This document shows, in pieces, positions 22,535-30,079 of a stretch of DNA of 34,824 bases. The stretch is taken from the NCBI RefSeq assembly GCF_016919065.1, contig NZ_JAFFQA010000050.1:1-34824 (forward strand), read 5' to 3'. The DNA comes from Desulfobulbus rhabdoformis (GTDB lineage: Bacteria > Desulfobacterota > Desulfobulbia > Desulfobulbales > Desulfobulbaceae). The notes beneath the pieces are model-generated. The model was not told the origin of the DNA, searched no databases, and was given only the letters and a program-made list of their open reading frames with translations. The position numbers and the translations under genes were made by a program. Within the stretch, counting starts at the first letter, position 1; every line of letters begins with the position of its first letter.

Positions 22535-23410
22535 TTACTCCAGTACCTTGATCGTGAAATCGTCGAGGGGCAATGTGCTCTCCCACTGCGGTAATCTTTT
22601 CGCTGGCCCTATAATCTGGACCAGGGGTGGTTGCCGGTCGGCCAACCCGTTGATCTTCGCCCAGAGGGTAATATCCCCCCAATATTGAGGAGGGGTGTCG
22701 GCCGCTGCAACAGCGGCAAAAATTTTCCTGGGTGTCTCTTCTCCACTGCGGATAGCTTCTAAGGCGAAACGCTCAAGCAGCCCCAACTGACTGACAGGAT
22801 CCGGCTTTTCTTGGAGCCACCTTGCCACAGCGGCCGGGATCCACGGTATCGGGGCATCGGTCATTGCCGATACCTCAGCCAGTTTGGCAACATCCTGCCT
22901 GGAAAACGCCGCATCGACACGGACTGCGAAGTCGAATTGGGACTGGCTGACGGGCTTCTGTTGCCCATAGACTGAAGCCAGTTGTTCAGGCAAAAGCTGG
23001 CCAAGCCCATGGTAGGGGACGATCTCAGGATACGAATCAACGCATAAAAGTTCAATATTCTCGATTGCTTTCTCGTGCAGACAGGAAAGTATATGCACGA
23101 GCATGGCCTGATCGAACAGGCAGGCATCAAACCACAAAATGATGTGGCTTAAGGACGCAGCCCCTTCCAACCTGCGATACTGGTTGCGCAGGGTTTCAAG
23201 GACAAAATCCCTATGCAAACCACCTGCGGTGGTTTCCTCCAAAAATCGGGACCGAGCCTTCAGGGTCTCCTCGGTTGGCCAGCCTGGATTTCTATGACCA
23301 TCGTAGAGGATGTCATGCCAAACAAGGATTTCACCAGCCAGTCCGGCTTTGCCCAGATTGCTCCCTGCAATGTCTCCGCTTGTAATGTGAAGTAAATTTA
23401 TTGTTTCCAT
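22535..23410 (-). CDS. DUF1835 domain-containing protein
   Basis: 291 residues, soluble. The N-terminus (LLHITSGDIAGSNLGKAG, then GEILVWHDILYDG) is the DUF1835 start pattern (HI.nGDs...L...G..gei..w.D.L.eGP). The segment HIILWFDACLFDQAMLVHIL continues it. The C-terminal half (IPWIPAAVARWLQE...RFALEAIRSG) is the usual companion domain. The function is unknown. The ribosome site is weak. It is convergent with cobO, and I see no operon partner. Confidence 0.82.
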   Translation of the reverse strand: METINLLHITSGDIAGSNLGKAGLAGEILVWHDILYDGHRNPGWPTEETLKARSRFLEETTAGGLHRDFVLETLRNQYRRLEGAASLSHIILWFDACLFDQAMLVHILSCLHEKAIENIELLCVDSYPEIVPYHGLGQLLPEQLASVYGQQKPVSQSQFDFAVRVDAAFSRQDVAKLAEVSAMTDAPIPWIPAAVARWLQEKPDPVSQLGLLERFALEAIRSGEETPRKIFAAVAAADTPPQYWGDITLWAKINGLADRQPPLVQIIGPAKRLPQWESTLPLDDFTIKVLE

Positions 23411-23493
23411 CCCATGAGTTATAGAAAATCGATAAAAATTTTACCAAAGATCACACTTGTGTATTTGCACTGCCTCTCCTCATTCCAATAATA

Positions 23494-23694
23494 GTGCATC
23501 CGGGGAATGCGGCAAGTTTATTTCAGCCGACCTCACGCTTTCCCCATCCCACCACCAGGGGCGGCCTCGCCATCTTCCATGTGGGAGCTATCTTTCAGGA
23601 CAGCCAGGGATTCATGTGGTTTGGCACCCGTGATAGATTAAATCGTTACGACGGCTACTGGGGCACTACCTATCGCCACTGCCCGACGTCATAG
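23494..23694 (+). pseudogene. Fragment of a two-component-type propeller sensor gene
   Basis: A 66-codon frame in which HVGAIFQDSQGFMWFGTRD and LNRYDGY match the Reg_prop repeat found at the N-terminus of large propeller sensors (hybrid two-component or GGDEF types). Those proteins exceed 700 residues and start in the same way. Only one blade remains. It then runs into DNA that codes for a YD-repeat fragment on the other strand. It is a relic. Confidence 0.55.
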
Positions 23695-23807
23695 GTCAGG
23701 GTGGTGATGATATCCCCGAAGCAGTTCGTACCTGCTAGGGCAACGGTTCCCCCTGTCGCTTATTTGATCAGTTTCCCGGCATAGTCATAGATAAAGGCCG
23801 GTGTCCG
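23670..23807 (-). pseudogene. Degenerate YD-repeat (RHS-like) fragment
   Basis: The reverse strand reads RTPAFIYDYAGKLIK, a stop, then ATGGTVALAGTNCFGD and IITTLTYDVGQWR, all in one frame. FIYDYAGKLIK and LTYDV are typical YD repeats of RHS-type cell-surface or toxin proteins. The rest of the gene is absent. It is a remnant, so the 23411-23987 gap between DUF1835 and the SDR gene is a graveyard of two gene relics. Confidence 0.4.
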
Positions 23808-23987
23808 TTGACTGCTTGATCAGCCGACCACACCTTTGCTAACCGACTGAAGTAGTGAAACATCTAAGTCCTGCACCTCAACTGCCCCACCACAGAGCCC
23901 TCCCCTTGACATGACACAACGTAGGACTAAATATAATAAACAGACGCTGTGTATGCTCATTCGATTATTCCATCGCAGAGAACAGAT

Positions 23988-24716
23988 ATGAAAAAAATCT
24001 GTATCATTGGTGCTTCAGGAAAGCTTGGTCAATATATGATTCAGCATGCTCTTGATCTGGATTATTCCATAGTTGCCGTGTGCCGAAAACAAAGCGTTGA
24101 AAAACTTGAATCCTTTAAAAAACGTATCACAATTCTTCCTGGTGACACCAATGATCGTGAAGTCACAAAAGAGGCGGTCAAAGATTGTTCCTCTGTGCTG
24201 ACCGTCCTTGTCCCATGGGGCATGAAGCATTACGCCTCAGGAACTGCTCAAGCGGTACTGGATTATGCGCCACCGGAGGCACGCCTTGTATTTTCCTGCG
24301 GTTGGCACATATCAAGAGATGGCCAGGATAACTATTCAATAAAACACAACATATTGGTTGCGATCATTGGGTTTCTTGGGCGATTCTTCCGCATAGTGGA
24401 TATCAACGATCAAGTTGACGCCTGCCGTCGCATATTCTCCAGCAACGCTTTGTGGACAGTTGTCCGTGGGAGCGATCTTGAAGAAGGTCCGAGTCAGGGC
24501 CTCCCTGTTTGGAGTCGACACGTAGGAGACCCGATACTGGCCAGCAACCTTACCAGACGCGTTGATTTTGCCTTATTCATGGTACATGCCCTCACAAATG
24601 ACGAACTCATTCAAGAAGCACCTGCCATTGTGGGGAGGCAGTCACCATCAGCCCTCAACTATACTGAAAAGAATAACGCAACTCTGCGCCATACCGGCAA
24701 GGGGAGTGTACCGTGA
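23988..24716 (+). CDS. NAD(P)-binding (NmrA/SDR-like) protein
   Basis: 242 residues from Met at 23988. The start of the Rossmann fold, MKKICIIGASGKLGQYMIQHAL, carries the GxxGxxG dinucleotide motif. SIVAVCR and ITILPGDTNDREVTKEAV follow as in atypical SDRs of the NmrA/NAD(P)-binding (PF13460) class. LWTVVRGSDLEEGP matches the usual late strand. It probably reduces a small substrate or senses NAD(P)H; which one is unknown. The stop overlaps the GTG start of the cupin gene (GTGA), so the two are coupled. Confidence 0.82.
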   Translation: MKKICIIGASGKLGQYMIQHALDLDYSIVAVCRKQSVEKLESFKKRITILPGDTNDREVTKEAVKDCSSVLTVLVPWGMKHYASGTAQAVLDYAPPEARLVFSCGWHISRDGQDNYSIKHNILVAIIGFLGRFFRIVDINDQVDACRRIFSSNALWTVVRGSDLEEGPSQGLPVWSRHVGDPILASNLTRRVDFALFMVHALTNDELIQEAPAIVGRQSPSALNYTEKNNATLRHTGKGSVP

Positions 24717-25135
24717 AAGTGAATAATCAAGAGGCCAATAATACAACGACGGAGAAGCGTGAACCAACTATTCTCCATCGCGAGGATTGGGCATCACATG
24801 ATCGTTTGTGGAAAGGATATGTTCAAGGTGCAGACCTTGGTACCGATGTGACCGTACTGTTCTTTGTTACAGAACAACCGGGTGAAGGTCCTCGTTGGCA
24901 TGTCCATCCATATGACGAAATTTTTATCGTGCGCAAGGGAAATGCTTTATTCACAATAGGGGATAAAAAAATAAAGGCAACAGCAGGTGATATTCTCTTA
25001 GGTCCCGCCAATATTCCGCATAAGTATCATAATCTTGGACCAGGGGTGCTTGAAACCACAGACATTCACCTCTCTGATCGTTGGATACAAACAAATTTGG
25101 AAGATCCGGAGCAATCTATCAAACTGAATAAGTGA
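24713..25135 (+). CDS. Cupin-domain protein
   Basis: 140 residues, starting at GTG and overlapping the preceding stop. A single cupin_2 barrel has motif 1 around GPRWHVHPYDEIFIVRKG, with HxH and the later Glu as metal ligands. Motif 2 is GDILLGPANIPHKYHNLG, with His. It may be a small metal-dependent enzyme or binding protein working with the NAD(P)-binding partner. The substrate is not predictable. It is convergent with the condensation-type gene, leaving 4 nt between the stops. Confidence 0.85.
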   Translation: MKVNNQEANNTTTEKREPTILHREDWASHDRLWKGYVQGADLGTDVTVLFFVTEQPGEGPRWHVHPYDEIFIVRKGNALFTIGDKKIKATAGDILLGPANIPHKYHNLGPGVLETTDIHLSDRWIQTNLEDPEQSIKLNK

Positions 25136-25139
25136 GCGT

Positions 25140-26426
25140 TCAATCCATTAAGGTCATAAAAAAATATTCTATTCTTTCCAGCAGATTTTCAACACTGGCT
25201 GGCTGTATGTCGGGTGTATAATAACTGGCGCTCAATGAGACCTTATTTTTAAATGTGCTTACGCCCAGCATAAAGGCTGGGGTGTAAAATGCCGGAGGAA
25301 TAAAACTAATCTCGTCTATAGCACTATCTCCGAACCGGATGTTATCTGGAGCAAGTACCCCCAAATTGGAAAGCATTGGAGAACAGTGTCCTGTCTTTAA
25401 TATATTTTTCCATTCAGCATGAAACATATCGACACAGCTAGAGAATCCTGACTGAAGGCATAAATCGTTAGCAATTGTTCCATGTATTATATTTTCAATC
25501 TTATTGGCTTTTTCTGTCGCGGTAGTCGCCTGTACAACCAACTCATGCAGATTTTGAAAAATTCGAGGCAAGGTAATATTGAAGACTGCTGAAAGATTGC
25601 ATATTTTATGATTTGAATTTTCTGGCAAATATTTTCTCAGATCAGATGTAATCTGAACTTCCTTAAATTGCCCCGAATGGGGGTGTAAAACATGGAGTAA
25701 TCCAAAAAAATAGGCTGAAATAAACAAGGTGCTTATTGTGATGTCATTTCGCTTTGAATACTTTTTTATTTGAGTAAGTTGAATTTTTTCAAATGACTTT
25801 GACTTGTATGAAAACGTATTCGTCTGCCCTCTCTCTCGATTCGCAATAAAACCCCAGGATGAGGTGAGATCTATCTTTTCAGGTTCAAAATACTCTTCTA
25901 TTTCATCAACCCCCAACGCCCTGTACAGAGCAGATGTCGTTCTTTTTGGAGGTTGAGCTGAATAAAAAAACGGGGTCTTTTCTTGAATTTTCGTGTAGCA
26001 GTCTGCAAGCAGCGTTAAATAATACTGAGAACCTGCCCCGTCACATGCCGCGTGATGTATTTTGATAACAACAACATTCGATACTTGATTGGTTATCAAA
26101 AAAACCATTACCGGCGACTGTTTTGAAATCTTTATTTCTTGAGACAGATCATGTTGAATTTCTTGTTCAATATCCTCAGTCTCTCTTAAACAGCATATGT
26201 CTTGAATCTTATACTCTTCAGGAACCCATCTGGGAACAGGGTGAGCAAGACTCAACCTGCAGCCTAAGAGAGGCTCAGCGACAATCGAATTATGCACAGC
26301 CTGTTTCAGCGTCTCATAATCGATTATCTGTTTGCATTGAACAACATATTGAATCAAGGCATTCGAGGCGACGCCCTGCGCTATGTAATTAAACCAGTCC
26401 TGGGGTGTCGTGGGATAGTATTTCAT
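25140..26426 (-). CDS. Condensation-domain-like acyltransferase
   Basis: 428 residues. It is related to the condensation/PapA/WS-DGAT superfamily of CoA-dependent acyltransferases. The catalytic HHxxxDG motif is present as KIHHAACDGAGS at about residue 130. A later segment around PMLSNLGVL, with an Asn-Leu-Gly turn, and the C-terminal NLLERIEYF fit the two-lobed fold. As a stand-alone protein without carrier or adenylation domain it probably joins an acyl donor to a small alcohol or amine. I prefer ATG at 26426 (GAGG 6 nt upstream) over GTG at 26447. It is lower in G+C than its neighbours, suggesting transfer. It lies downstream of the MarR gene on the same strand. Confidence 0.75.
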   Translation of the reverse strand: MKYYPTTPQDWFNYIAQGVASNALIQYVVQCKQIIDYETLKQAVHNSIVAEPLLGCRLSLAHPVPRWVPEEYKIQDICCLRETEDIEQEIQHDLSQEIKISKQSPVMVFLITNQVSNVVVIKIHHAACDGAGSQYYLTLLADCYTKIQEKTPFFYSAQPPKRTTSALYRALGVDEIEEYFEPEKIDLTSSWGFIANRERGQTNTFSYKSKSFEKIQLTQIKKYSKRNDITISTLFISAYFFGLLHVLHPHSGQFKEVQITSDLRKYLPENSNHKICNLSAVFNITLPRIFQNLHELVVQATTATEKANKIENIIHGTIANDLCLQSGFSSCVDMFHAEWKNILKTGHCSPMLSNLGVLAPDNIRFGDSAIDEISFIPPAFYTPAFMLGVSTFKNKVSLSASYYTPDIQPASVENLLERIEYFFMTLMD

Positions 26427-26643
26427 CTCAAGCCTCAGATTTGCCACAACTCGCTGAAATCGACATCAGTCTCGTATAACTTCCCAGCAATAGGGCCATT
26501 TTCCGTCCCCACAACGCTAGGAGCGTATACCGCCTCTCAAAATTCTTCAGGGACCTTCTCCTTTTAGATGGTGCTGGGATGGGTTACATCCAATCCCCAT
26601 CTGGGCATAAATCAGCTTGGGAAGCAGCTGAGCCGGTATGGAC

Positions 26644-27210
26644 TCAGGGTTTTCTTCTCCCCCAGCCACGAATGGGCGTATCTGCAAAGGGGCGAGGCCC
26701 GCCTTCGTTCTTTTGTCCCCTTCCGGCAAGGTGTCGACGGTGCCCCTTGCCGGGACCTCCCCTACCCTGCTGCCTCTCTCCTATATGCTCGACAACTTTT
26801 GTTAAAAGCGCTTGGAGCTGTTGCTGTTCCACCTCGGAAAGACAGGAAAATGCGTCCTGGGGCAGGCTGGAAATTGCATCTCCATCCGGTACCTCTCCGC
26901 CCCAGGCCTCGTTTATTGAAAGGATGAATCCACGTTTATCCGCCTCGTTGCGCTTTCGGATAATAAATCCGTTTGTTTCCAATTTACGCAGCAGTTCACT
27001 GAGTGAAGAGGAACGGACATCGAGAAGCTCCAACAGTTCACCTTGGCTTATGGGCCCCTGTTCCTTGATGAGTTTCAGCACTCGGTGCTGGGCATGGGGC
27101 ACCTGATTGTTCCGATGAGAGCAGCGATTCATCATGCGACTGGCCCGACGAATCAAGTCCGTCAGCGTTTCCTGCAGTTCTGCATTTTTGCCAAAGTGAT
27201 GTTGTCTCAT
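26644..27210 (-). CDS. MarR-family transcriptional regulator
   Basis: 188 residues from Met at 27210, which has GAGG 8 nt upstream. The longer frame to 27282 overlaps the preceding gene and is discarded. The winged helix spans about residues 38-105: HRVLKLIKEQGPISQGELLE, then RSSSLSELLRKLETNGFI and KRGFILSINE. A Gly/Arg/His-rich tail follows (GQRGGPGK-like composition), which is unusual for MarR. It follows the Cys-rich protein gene by 16 nt, so it is one operon, probably autoregulated through palindromes upstream of that gene. Confidence 0.85.
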   Translation of the reverse strand: MRQHHFGKNAELQETLTDLIRRASRMMNRCSHRNNQVPHAQHRVLKLIKEQGPISQGELLELLDVRSSSLSELLRKLETNGFIIRKRNEADKRGFILSINEAWGGEVPDGDAISSLPQDAFSCLSEVEQQQLQALLTKVVEHIGERQQGRGGPGKGHRRHLAGRGQKNEGGPRPFADTPIRGWGRRKP

Positions 27211-27226
27211 GACCATTACCTCGGTT

Positions 27227-27523
27227 TCATTTGACTTGGATCGATTGAGCGAACGCCTCGCCTTTCGGGCAACCGGGGGCACTGAGCAGGCAGTGATTTT
27301 TACACAGAGGGCAGCTCAGATTGCTCGACGCTTCGGCAGCTTCGGCAACATTTGCCGCCCTTTTCTCATCCGTGCCAGACTGCACAGACTGTTTTCCCCA
27401 TTGAGCACGAATACAGGGGCGCTGATATGCCGGTCCAACGTCCCGGCAACGTTTTCCCCTTCCCCTGGGCTGTCCGTGGTGTTTCCCTTGACCTCGATGA
27501 TGCGGAGGGTGACATGTAAACAT
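27227..27523 (-). CDS. Small Cys-rich protein, first gene of the MarR operon
   Basis: 98 residues with a strong AGGGAGA ribosome site before the ATG. The N-terminus is rich in Gly, His and Arg (HPPHHRGQGKHHGQPRGRG). The C-terminus has a tight Cys cluster (CPLCKNHCLLSAPGCPKGEAF) with CxxCxxxC spacing that could bind zinc or an Fe-S cluster. I know this motif only loosely, as a partner of MarR genes in anaerobes. It could be a metal or redox sensing partner of the regulator. Frames on the opposite strand are shadows. Confidence 0.6.
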   Translation of the reverse strand: MFTCHPPHHRGQGKHHGQPRGRGKRCRDVGPAYQRPCIRAQWGKQSVQSGTDEKRAANVAEAAEASSNLSCPLCKNHCLLSAPGCPKGEAFAQSIQVK

Positions 27524-27553
27524 AATTTTCTCCCTATGTTAAACAGTTATTTT

Positions 27554-27567
27554 AGAAGGCACCTTCT
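27554..27567. promoter_or_regulatory. MarR operator-like palindrome 1
   Basis: AGAAGGCACCTTCT, a perfect palindrome of arms AGAAGG/CCTTCT around CA. It lies 31 bp upstream of the Cys-rich gene start and shares the AGAAxGGxACCTTxT skeleton with 27611-27626. Likely binds the MarR dimer. Confidence 0.5.
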
Positions 27568-27610
27568 TTGTTAACCTTCACAATAACCCCTCTCGCCAAA
27601 GTGTCAAGAT

Positions 27611-27626
27611 AGAAAGGTACCTTTTT
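27611..27626. promoter_or_regulatory. MarR operator-like palindrome 2
   Basis: AGAAAGGTACCTTTTT, with the perfect core AAAGGTACCTTT, 57 bp from the first palindrome. It is also upstream of the selenoprotein gene on the other strand, so the regulator could act in both directions. A further small palindrome TATCCATAGGATA lies nearby at about 27680-27695. Confidence 0.45.
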
Positions 27627-27773
27627 AATCTGCGCTTGCGGTCCTTCTTTAAAAGATAGGAAATATCTATTTATTTTTTCTATCCATAGGATAACCTTTT
27701 ATATGTCCTCGTATCAGCTCAAGGCATGGCGGACCGTGCAAAAATAACCGCCACCAGGACCAAGGAGACAAGC

Positions 27774-27983
27774 ATGAGTAATTGCATCATTTATGGCAAA
27801 CACGGCTGACCCTATACCGATCGTGCCCGTGCGGCGAAGCCAGATTTTATCCACTATGATGTTCAACGTGAACCAGTGCGCTTGCAGGAGATGCTCGCCC
27901 ACAGCAAAGGACAACGACAGGTACCGGTTATCGTTGAAAATGGGCAGGTTACAATCGGATTTGGCGGCTCATGAGGCGTCTGA
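27774..27983 (+). CDS. Glutaredoxin-like selenoprotein with two in-frame UGA (Sec) codons
   Basis: 69 residues if UGA at 27807 and 27972 are read as selenocysteine (U), with the true stop UGA at 27981. AAGGAG lies 7 nt before ATG. The sequence starts MSNCIIYGKHGUPYTDRAR, then HYDVQREPVRLQEML, then QVPVIVENGQVTIGFGGSU and GV. HGUPYT replaces the CPYC-type redox motif of glutaredoxins, and VPVIV holds the cis-Pro. This matches what I recall of the UXX-star selenoprotein family, in which the C-terminal GG-x-C/U-GV also occurs. Both UGAs are followed by a hairpin whose loop begins after exactly 18 nt. It is probably a cytoplasmic thiol/selenol redox protein. It is divergent from the MarR operon. 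Confidence 0.85.
27824..27836 (+). promoter_or_regulatory. Candidate SECIS hairpin for the first UGA
   Basis: TGCC pairs with GGCG (one G-T wobble) around the loop CGTGC. The loop contains GU and starts 18 nt after the UGA at 27807. The stem is short, so this is weaker than the second hairpin. Confidence 0.45.
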
Positions 27984-27986
27984 AAA

Positions 27987-28002
27987 TTCGACGGTCGTCG
28001 AA
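27987..28002 (+). promoter_or_regulatory. Candidate SECIS hairpin for the second UGA
   Basis: TTCGAC pairs perfectly with GTCGAA around the loop GGTC, which starts 18 nt after the UGA at 27972. Loop sequence and spacing equal those of the well-known E. coli fdhF element (GGUC, 18 nt). The hairpin lies beyond the stop codon at 27981, to which the spacing would not fit. Confidence 0.6.
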
Positions 28003-28039
28003 AAAAAAATGGGCTGAATACTGAAGGTATCCAGCCCAT
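28001..28039 (-). terminator. Terminator of the sucrose operon
   Basis: On the minus strand, ATGGGCTGGATACC pairs with its partner GTATTCAGCCCAT (stem GGGCTG/CAGCCC plus ATAC/GTAT, small loop). It is followed by nine T residues, a classic Rho-independent terminator 28 nt after the amylosucrase stop. Its tail abuts the SECIS-like hairpin of the convergent selenoprotein gene. Confidence 0.85.
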
Positions 28040-28066
28040 GGTTTCCGTTTCGCAGTGGGGGGCAAT

Positions 28067-30019
28067 TTACCGCTCAGCGAGCCAATAAAAGCCAAACCTG
28101 GGAATCACCAAAGATCTCTTAAATATATCAGGGCTCTCCCCCCGATACAGATCAACCAATGGTCGCTGGGTTGCGCCCCAGGGGCCAAGCTCTTCCAAAT
28201 TGAGATGCTGGGGCCGATCACTGAAGTTGGCCACCACAAGCACCCATTCGTTGGCTCTTTGTGGGTGGTTGCGCCCAAAAACAAACAGGTAAGGGTTTTC
28301 CACCTCCAGCAGTTCACGATTGTTAAAATCGGAGAACACCTCGATCTCCTTGCGCACCGCAATCATTCGTTTGATTTCACTGAAAATTTTATATTCAACC
28401 GTTCCCGGTATATTGCGTTGCTCAGCCACCTCCCAGTCAATTGAGGGGCGATGCACCCACCGGGTATCCCCTCTCTTGAAGGGATCATCCCGGTATGAGT
28501 CGTCATTGAGGGTACCAATGGCATCACCATAGTAGAGCAAGGGAAGACCTCCAAAGGACATGATCATGGAATGGAGCAAGATGATCAGCTTGATGGCATC
28601 GTCAATGGCGGCGTCATCTTCTGTTTCCAAGGCATACTCAAGACCCACGAGTGAGGCGAGCGAACCGGATATCCGGGCATCACCGGTCTTGGGGTTGAGG
28701 CCAAAGGGAAGACCACGGGCATGGGAGTTTTCGTAATTCCCTGTGAAATAATCAATGAGGAATTTGCGATGTCGCGCCGGTTCATAGCCACAGGCAACAA
28801 TACTTCTATCGTCAAAGCCAAAACCGATATCATCATGACAGCGCACATAGTTGAGCCAGGTGGCCCGGTCGAGTTTGACCGGCAAATTTTTAATCCCCTG
28901 GTTGAGTAAGCGCACATTTTTGGTGGCAACAGCATCCCACAAGAGCGCCATATAGGTGGCATTGTAGGCAATCTCGCATTCCTTGGCGATAACTGCATCC
29001 TCACCAAAATATTTGATCACCTCAAGCGGGGCGACAATGGCCTCTGCAATAAAGACCACCCCCGGAGCAGTCACCTGGCAGCAGTCTTTAAACAGTTGCA
29101 GGATCAGATGCGCCTCACGTTCATTCTGGCAAGTCGAACCAATCTTCTTCCACAGAAAGGCCACCGCATCCAAACGAAGAATATCGGCCCCCTGATTAGC
29201 CCAGAAGAGAATGATATTAATCATTTCAATGAGCACAGCAGGATTGGTATAGTTCAAATCCCACTGAAAATCATTGAACACGGTCATTACCCAACGCTGC
29301 ATGTCTTCATCCCAGGTGAAATTTCCCGGCGCATTTTCCGGAAAGACCTCGGGCATGGACTGCTCAAACATGTCTGGCACGTTGCGGTTTTCAAAGCAGT
29401 AAAAGTAATCCTGATATTTTTTTTCGCCTGCCTTGGCCTGGGCTGCCCAGTAATGTTGGTTCGAGGTATGGTTGACCACAACATCGAGCACGAGCAGAAT
29501 ATCACGCCGACGCATTTCCTTTGCAAGATCTTGCAGGTCTTCCAGTGTACCGACCTCGGGATTGATATCACGAAAATCACTGACCGCATAACCGCCATCA
29601 CTACTGCCTTCCGGGCAACGCATGATCGGCATCACGTGCACCATATTCACGCCCAGATCCTGAAAATAGTAGAGCCGCTCCCGCAGCCCTTTGAGATTTC
29701 CAGCAAACCCCTTGCAATACAGTGCCATTCCAACCCACTGCTGGGAAAGAAACCAGTTGTAGTCTTTTTCCCGCTCCAGATCGAGAGCACGCAGCTCTTT
29801 TGGTCGCTTAATGTACTGGTAGGCCATGGTTTCAACCAGCTTTTGCGCCTGCTCTTCGAAATCCTCCCTGTCACCATAGAGCCGCTGAAACAGCGAATGG
29901 ATACCATAAAAATTCGCACCTAAGCGGGTATAAAAATGGCGGAGATCCTGTTTGGAAATTTCCGGTTTGATCCGGTTGAGAATATCGTTGAGCAGTGTAT
30001 GGGATACCTGTTCGTACAT
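28067..30019 (-). CDS. ams: Amylosucrase (GH13)
   Basis: 650 residues, normal for amylosucrase (about 640). It uses sucrose to build alpha-1,4-glucan and releases fructose. The N-terminal helical domain covers about 1-90. The GH13 barrel follows: DVVVNHTSNQH (region I), LRLDAVAF with the nucleophile Asp (about 285), FIAEAI with the acid/base Glu (about 328) and RCHDDIGFGF with the transition-state Asp (about 395). The C-terminal domain ends GFYWLAER. SSDGGYAVSDFRDINP is typical of the family. A sucrose hydrolase cannot be excluded. It is last in the sucrose operon, followed by a terminator. I see no clear ribosome site. Confidence 0.9.
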   Translation of the reverse strand: MYEQVSHTLLNDILNRIKPEISKQDLRHFYTRLGANFYGIHSLFQRLYGDREDFEEQAQKLVETMAYQYIKRPKELRALDLEREKDYNWFLSQQWVGMALYCKGFAGNLKGLRERLYYFQDLGVNMVHVMPIMRCPEGSSDGGYAVSDFRDINPEVGTLEDLQDLAKEMRRRDILLVLDVVVNHTSNQHYWAAQAKAGEKKYQDYFYCFENRNVPDMFEQSMPEVFPENAPGNFTWDEDMQRWVMTVFNDFQWDLNYTNPAVLIEMINIILFWANQGADILRLDAVAFLWKKIGSTCQNEREAHLILQLFKDCCQVTAPGVVFIAEAIVAPLEVIKYFGEDAVIAKECEIAYNATYMALLWDAVATKNVRLLNQGIKNLPVKLDRATWLNYVRCHDDIGFGFDDRSIVACGYEPARHRKFLIDYFTGNYENSHARGLPFGLNPKTGDARISGSLASLVGLEYALETEDDAAIDDAIKLIILLHSMIMSFGGLPLLYYGDAIGTLNDDSYRDDPFKRGDTRWVHRPSIDWEVAEQRNIPGTVEYKIFSEIKRMIAVRKEIEVFSDFNNRELLEVENPYLFVFGRNHPQRANEWVLVVANFSDRPQHLNLEELGPWGATQRPLVDLYRGESPDIFKRSLVIPRFGFYWLAER

Positions 30020-30079
30020 ATCGTTTTTTTATGTAAAGAAAGAGATGAGGTTTTGAGGCAGATTCAAGGGAAAAGTCGT

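Noticed and set aside
26435..26563. Possible second selenoprotein fragment on the minus strand (VPEEF-UGA-EAVYAPSVVGTENGP)
   Set aside because: No start codon, an upstream stop, and the hairpin after the UGA has loop CCT rather than a GU-containing loop at the right distance. Possibly a gene relic, but too short to call.
27981..27983. Third selenocysteine codon
   Set aside because: The only hairpin nearby is 9 nt away, not 18, and the protein ends at the family-like GV.
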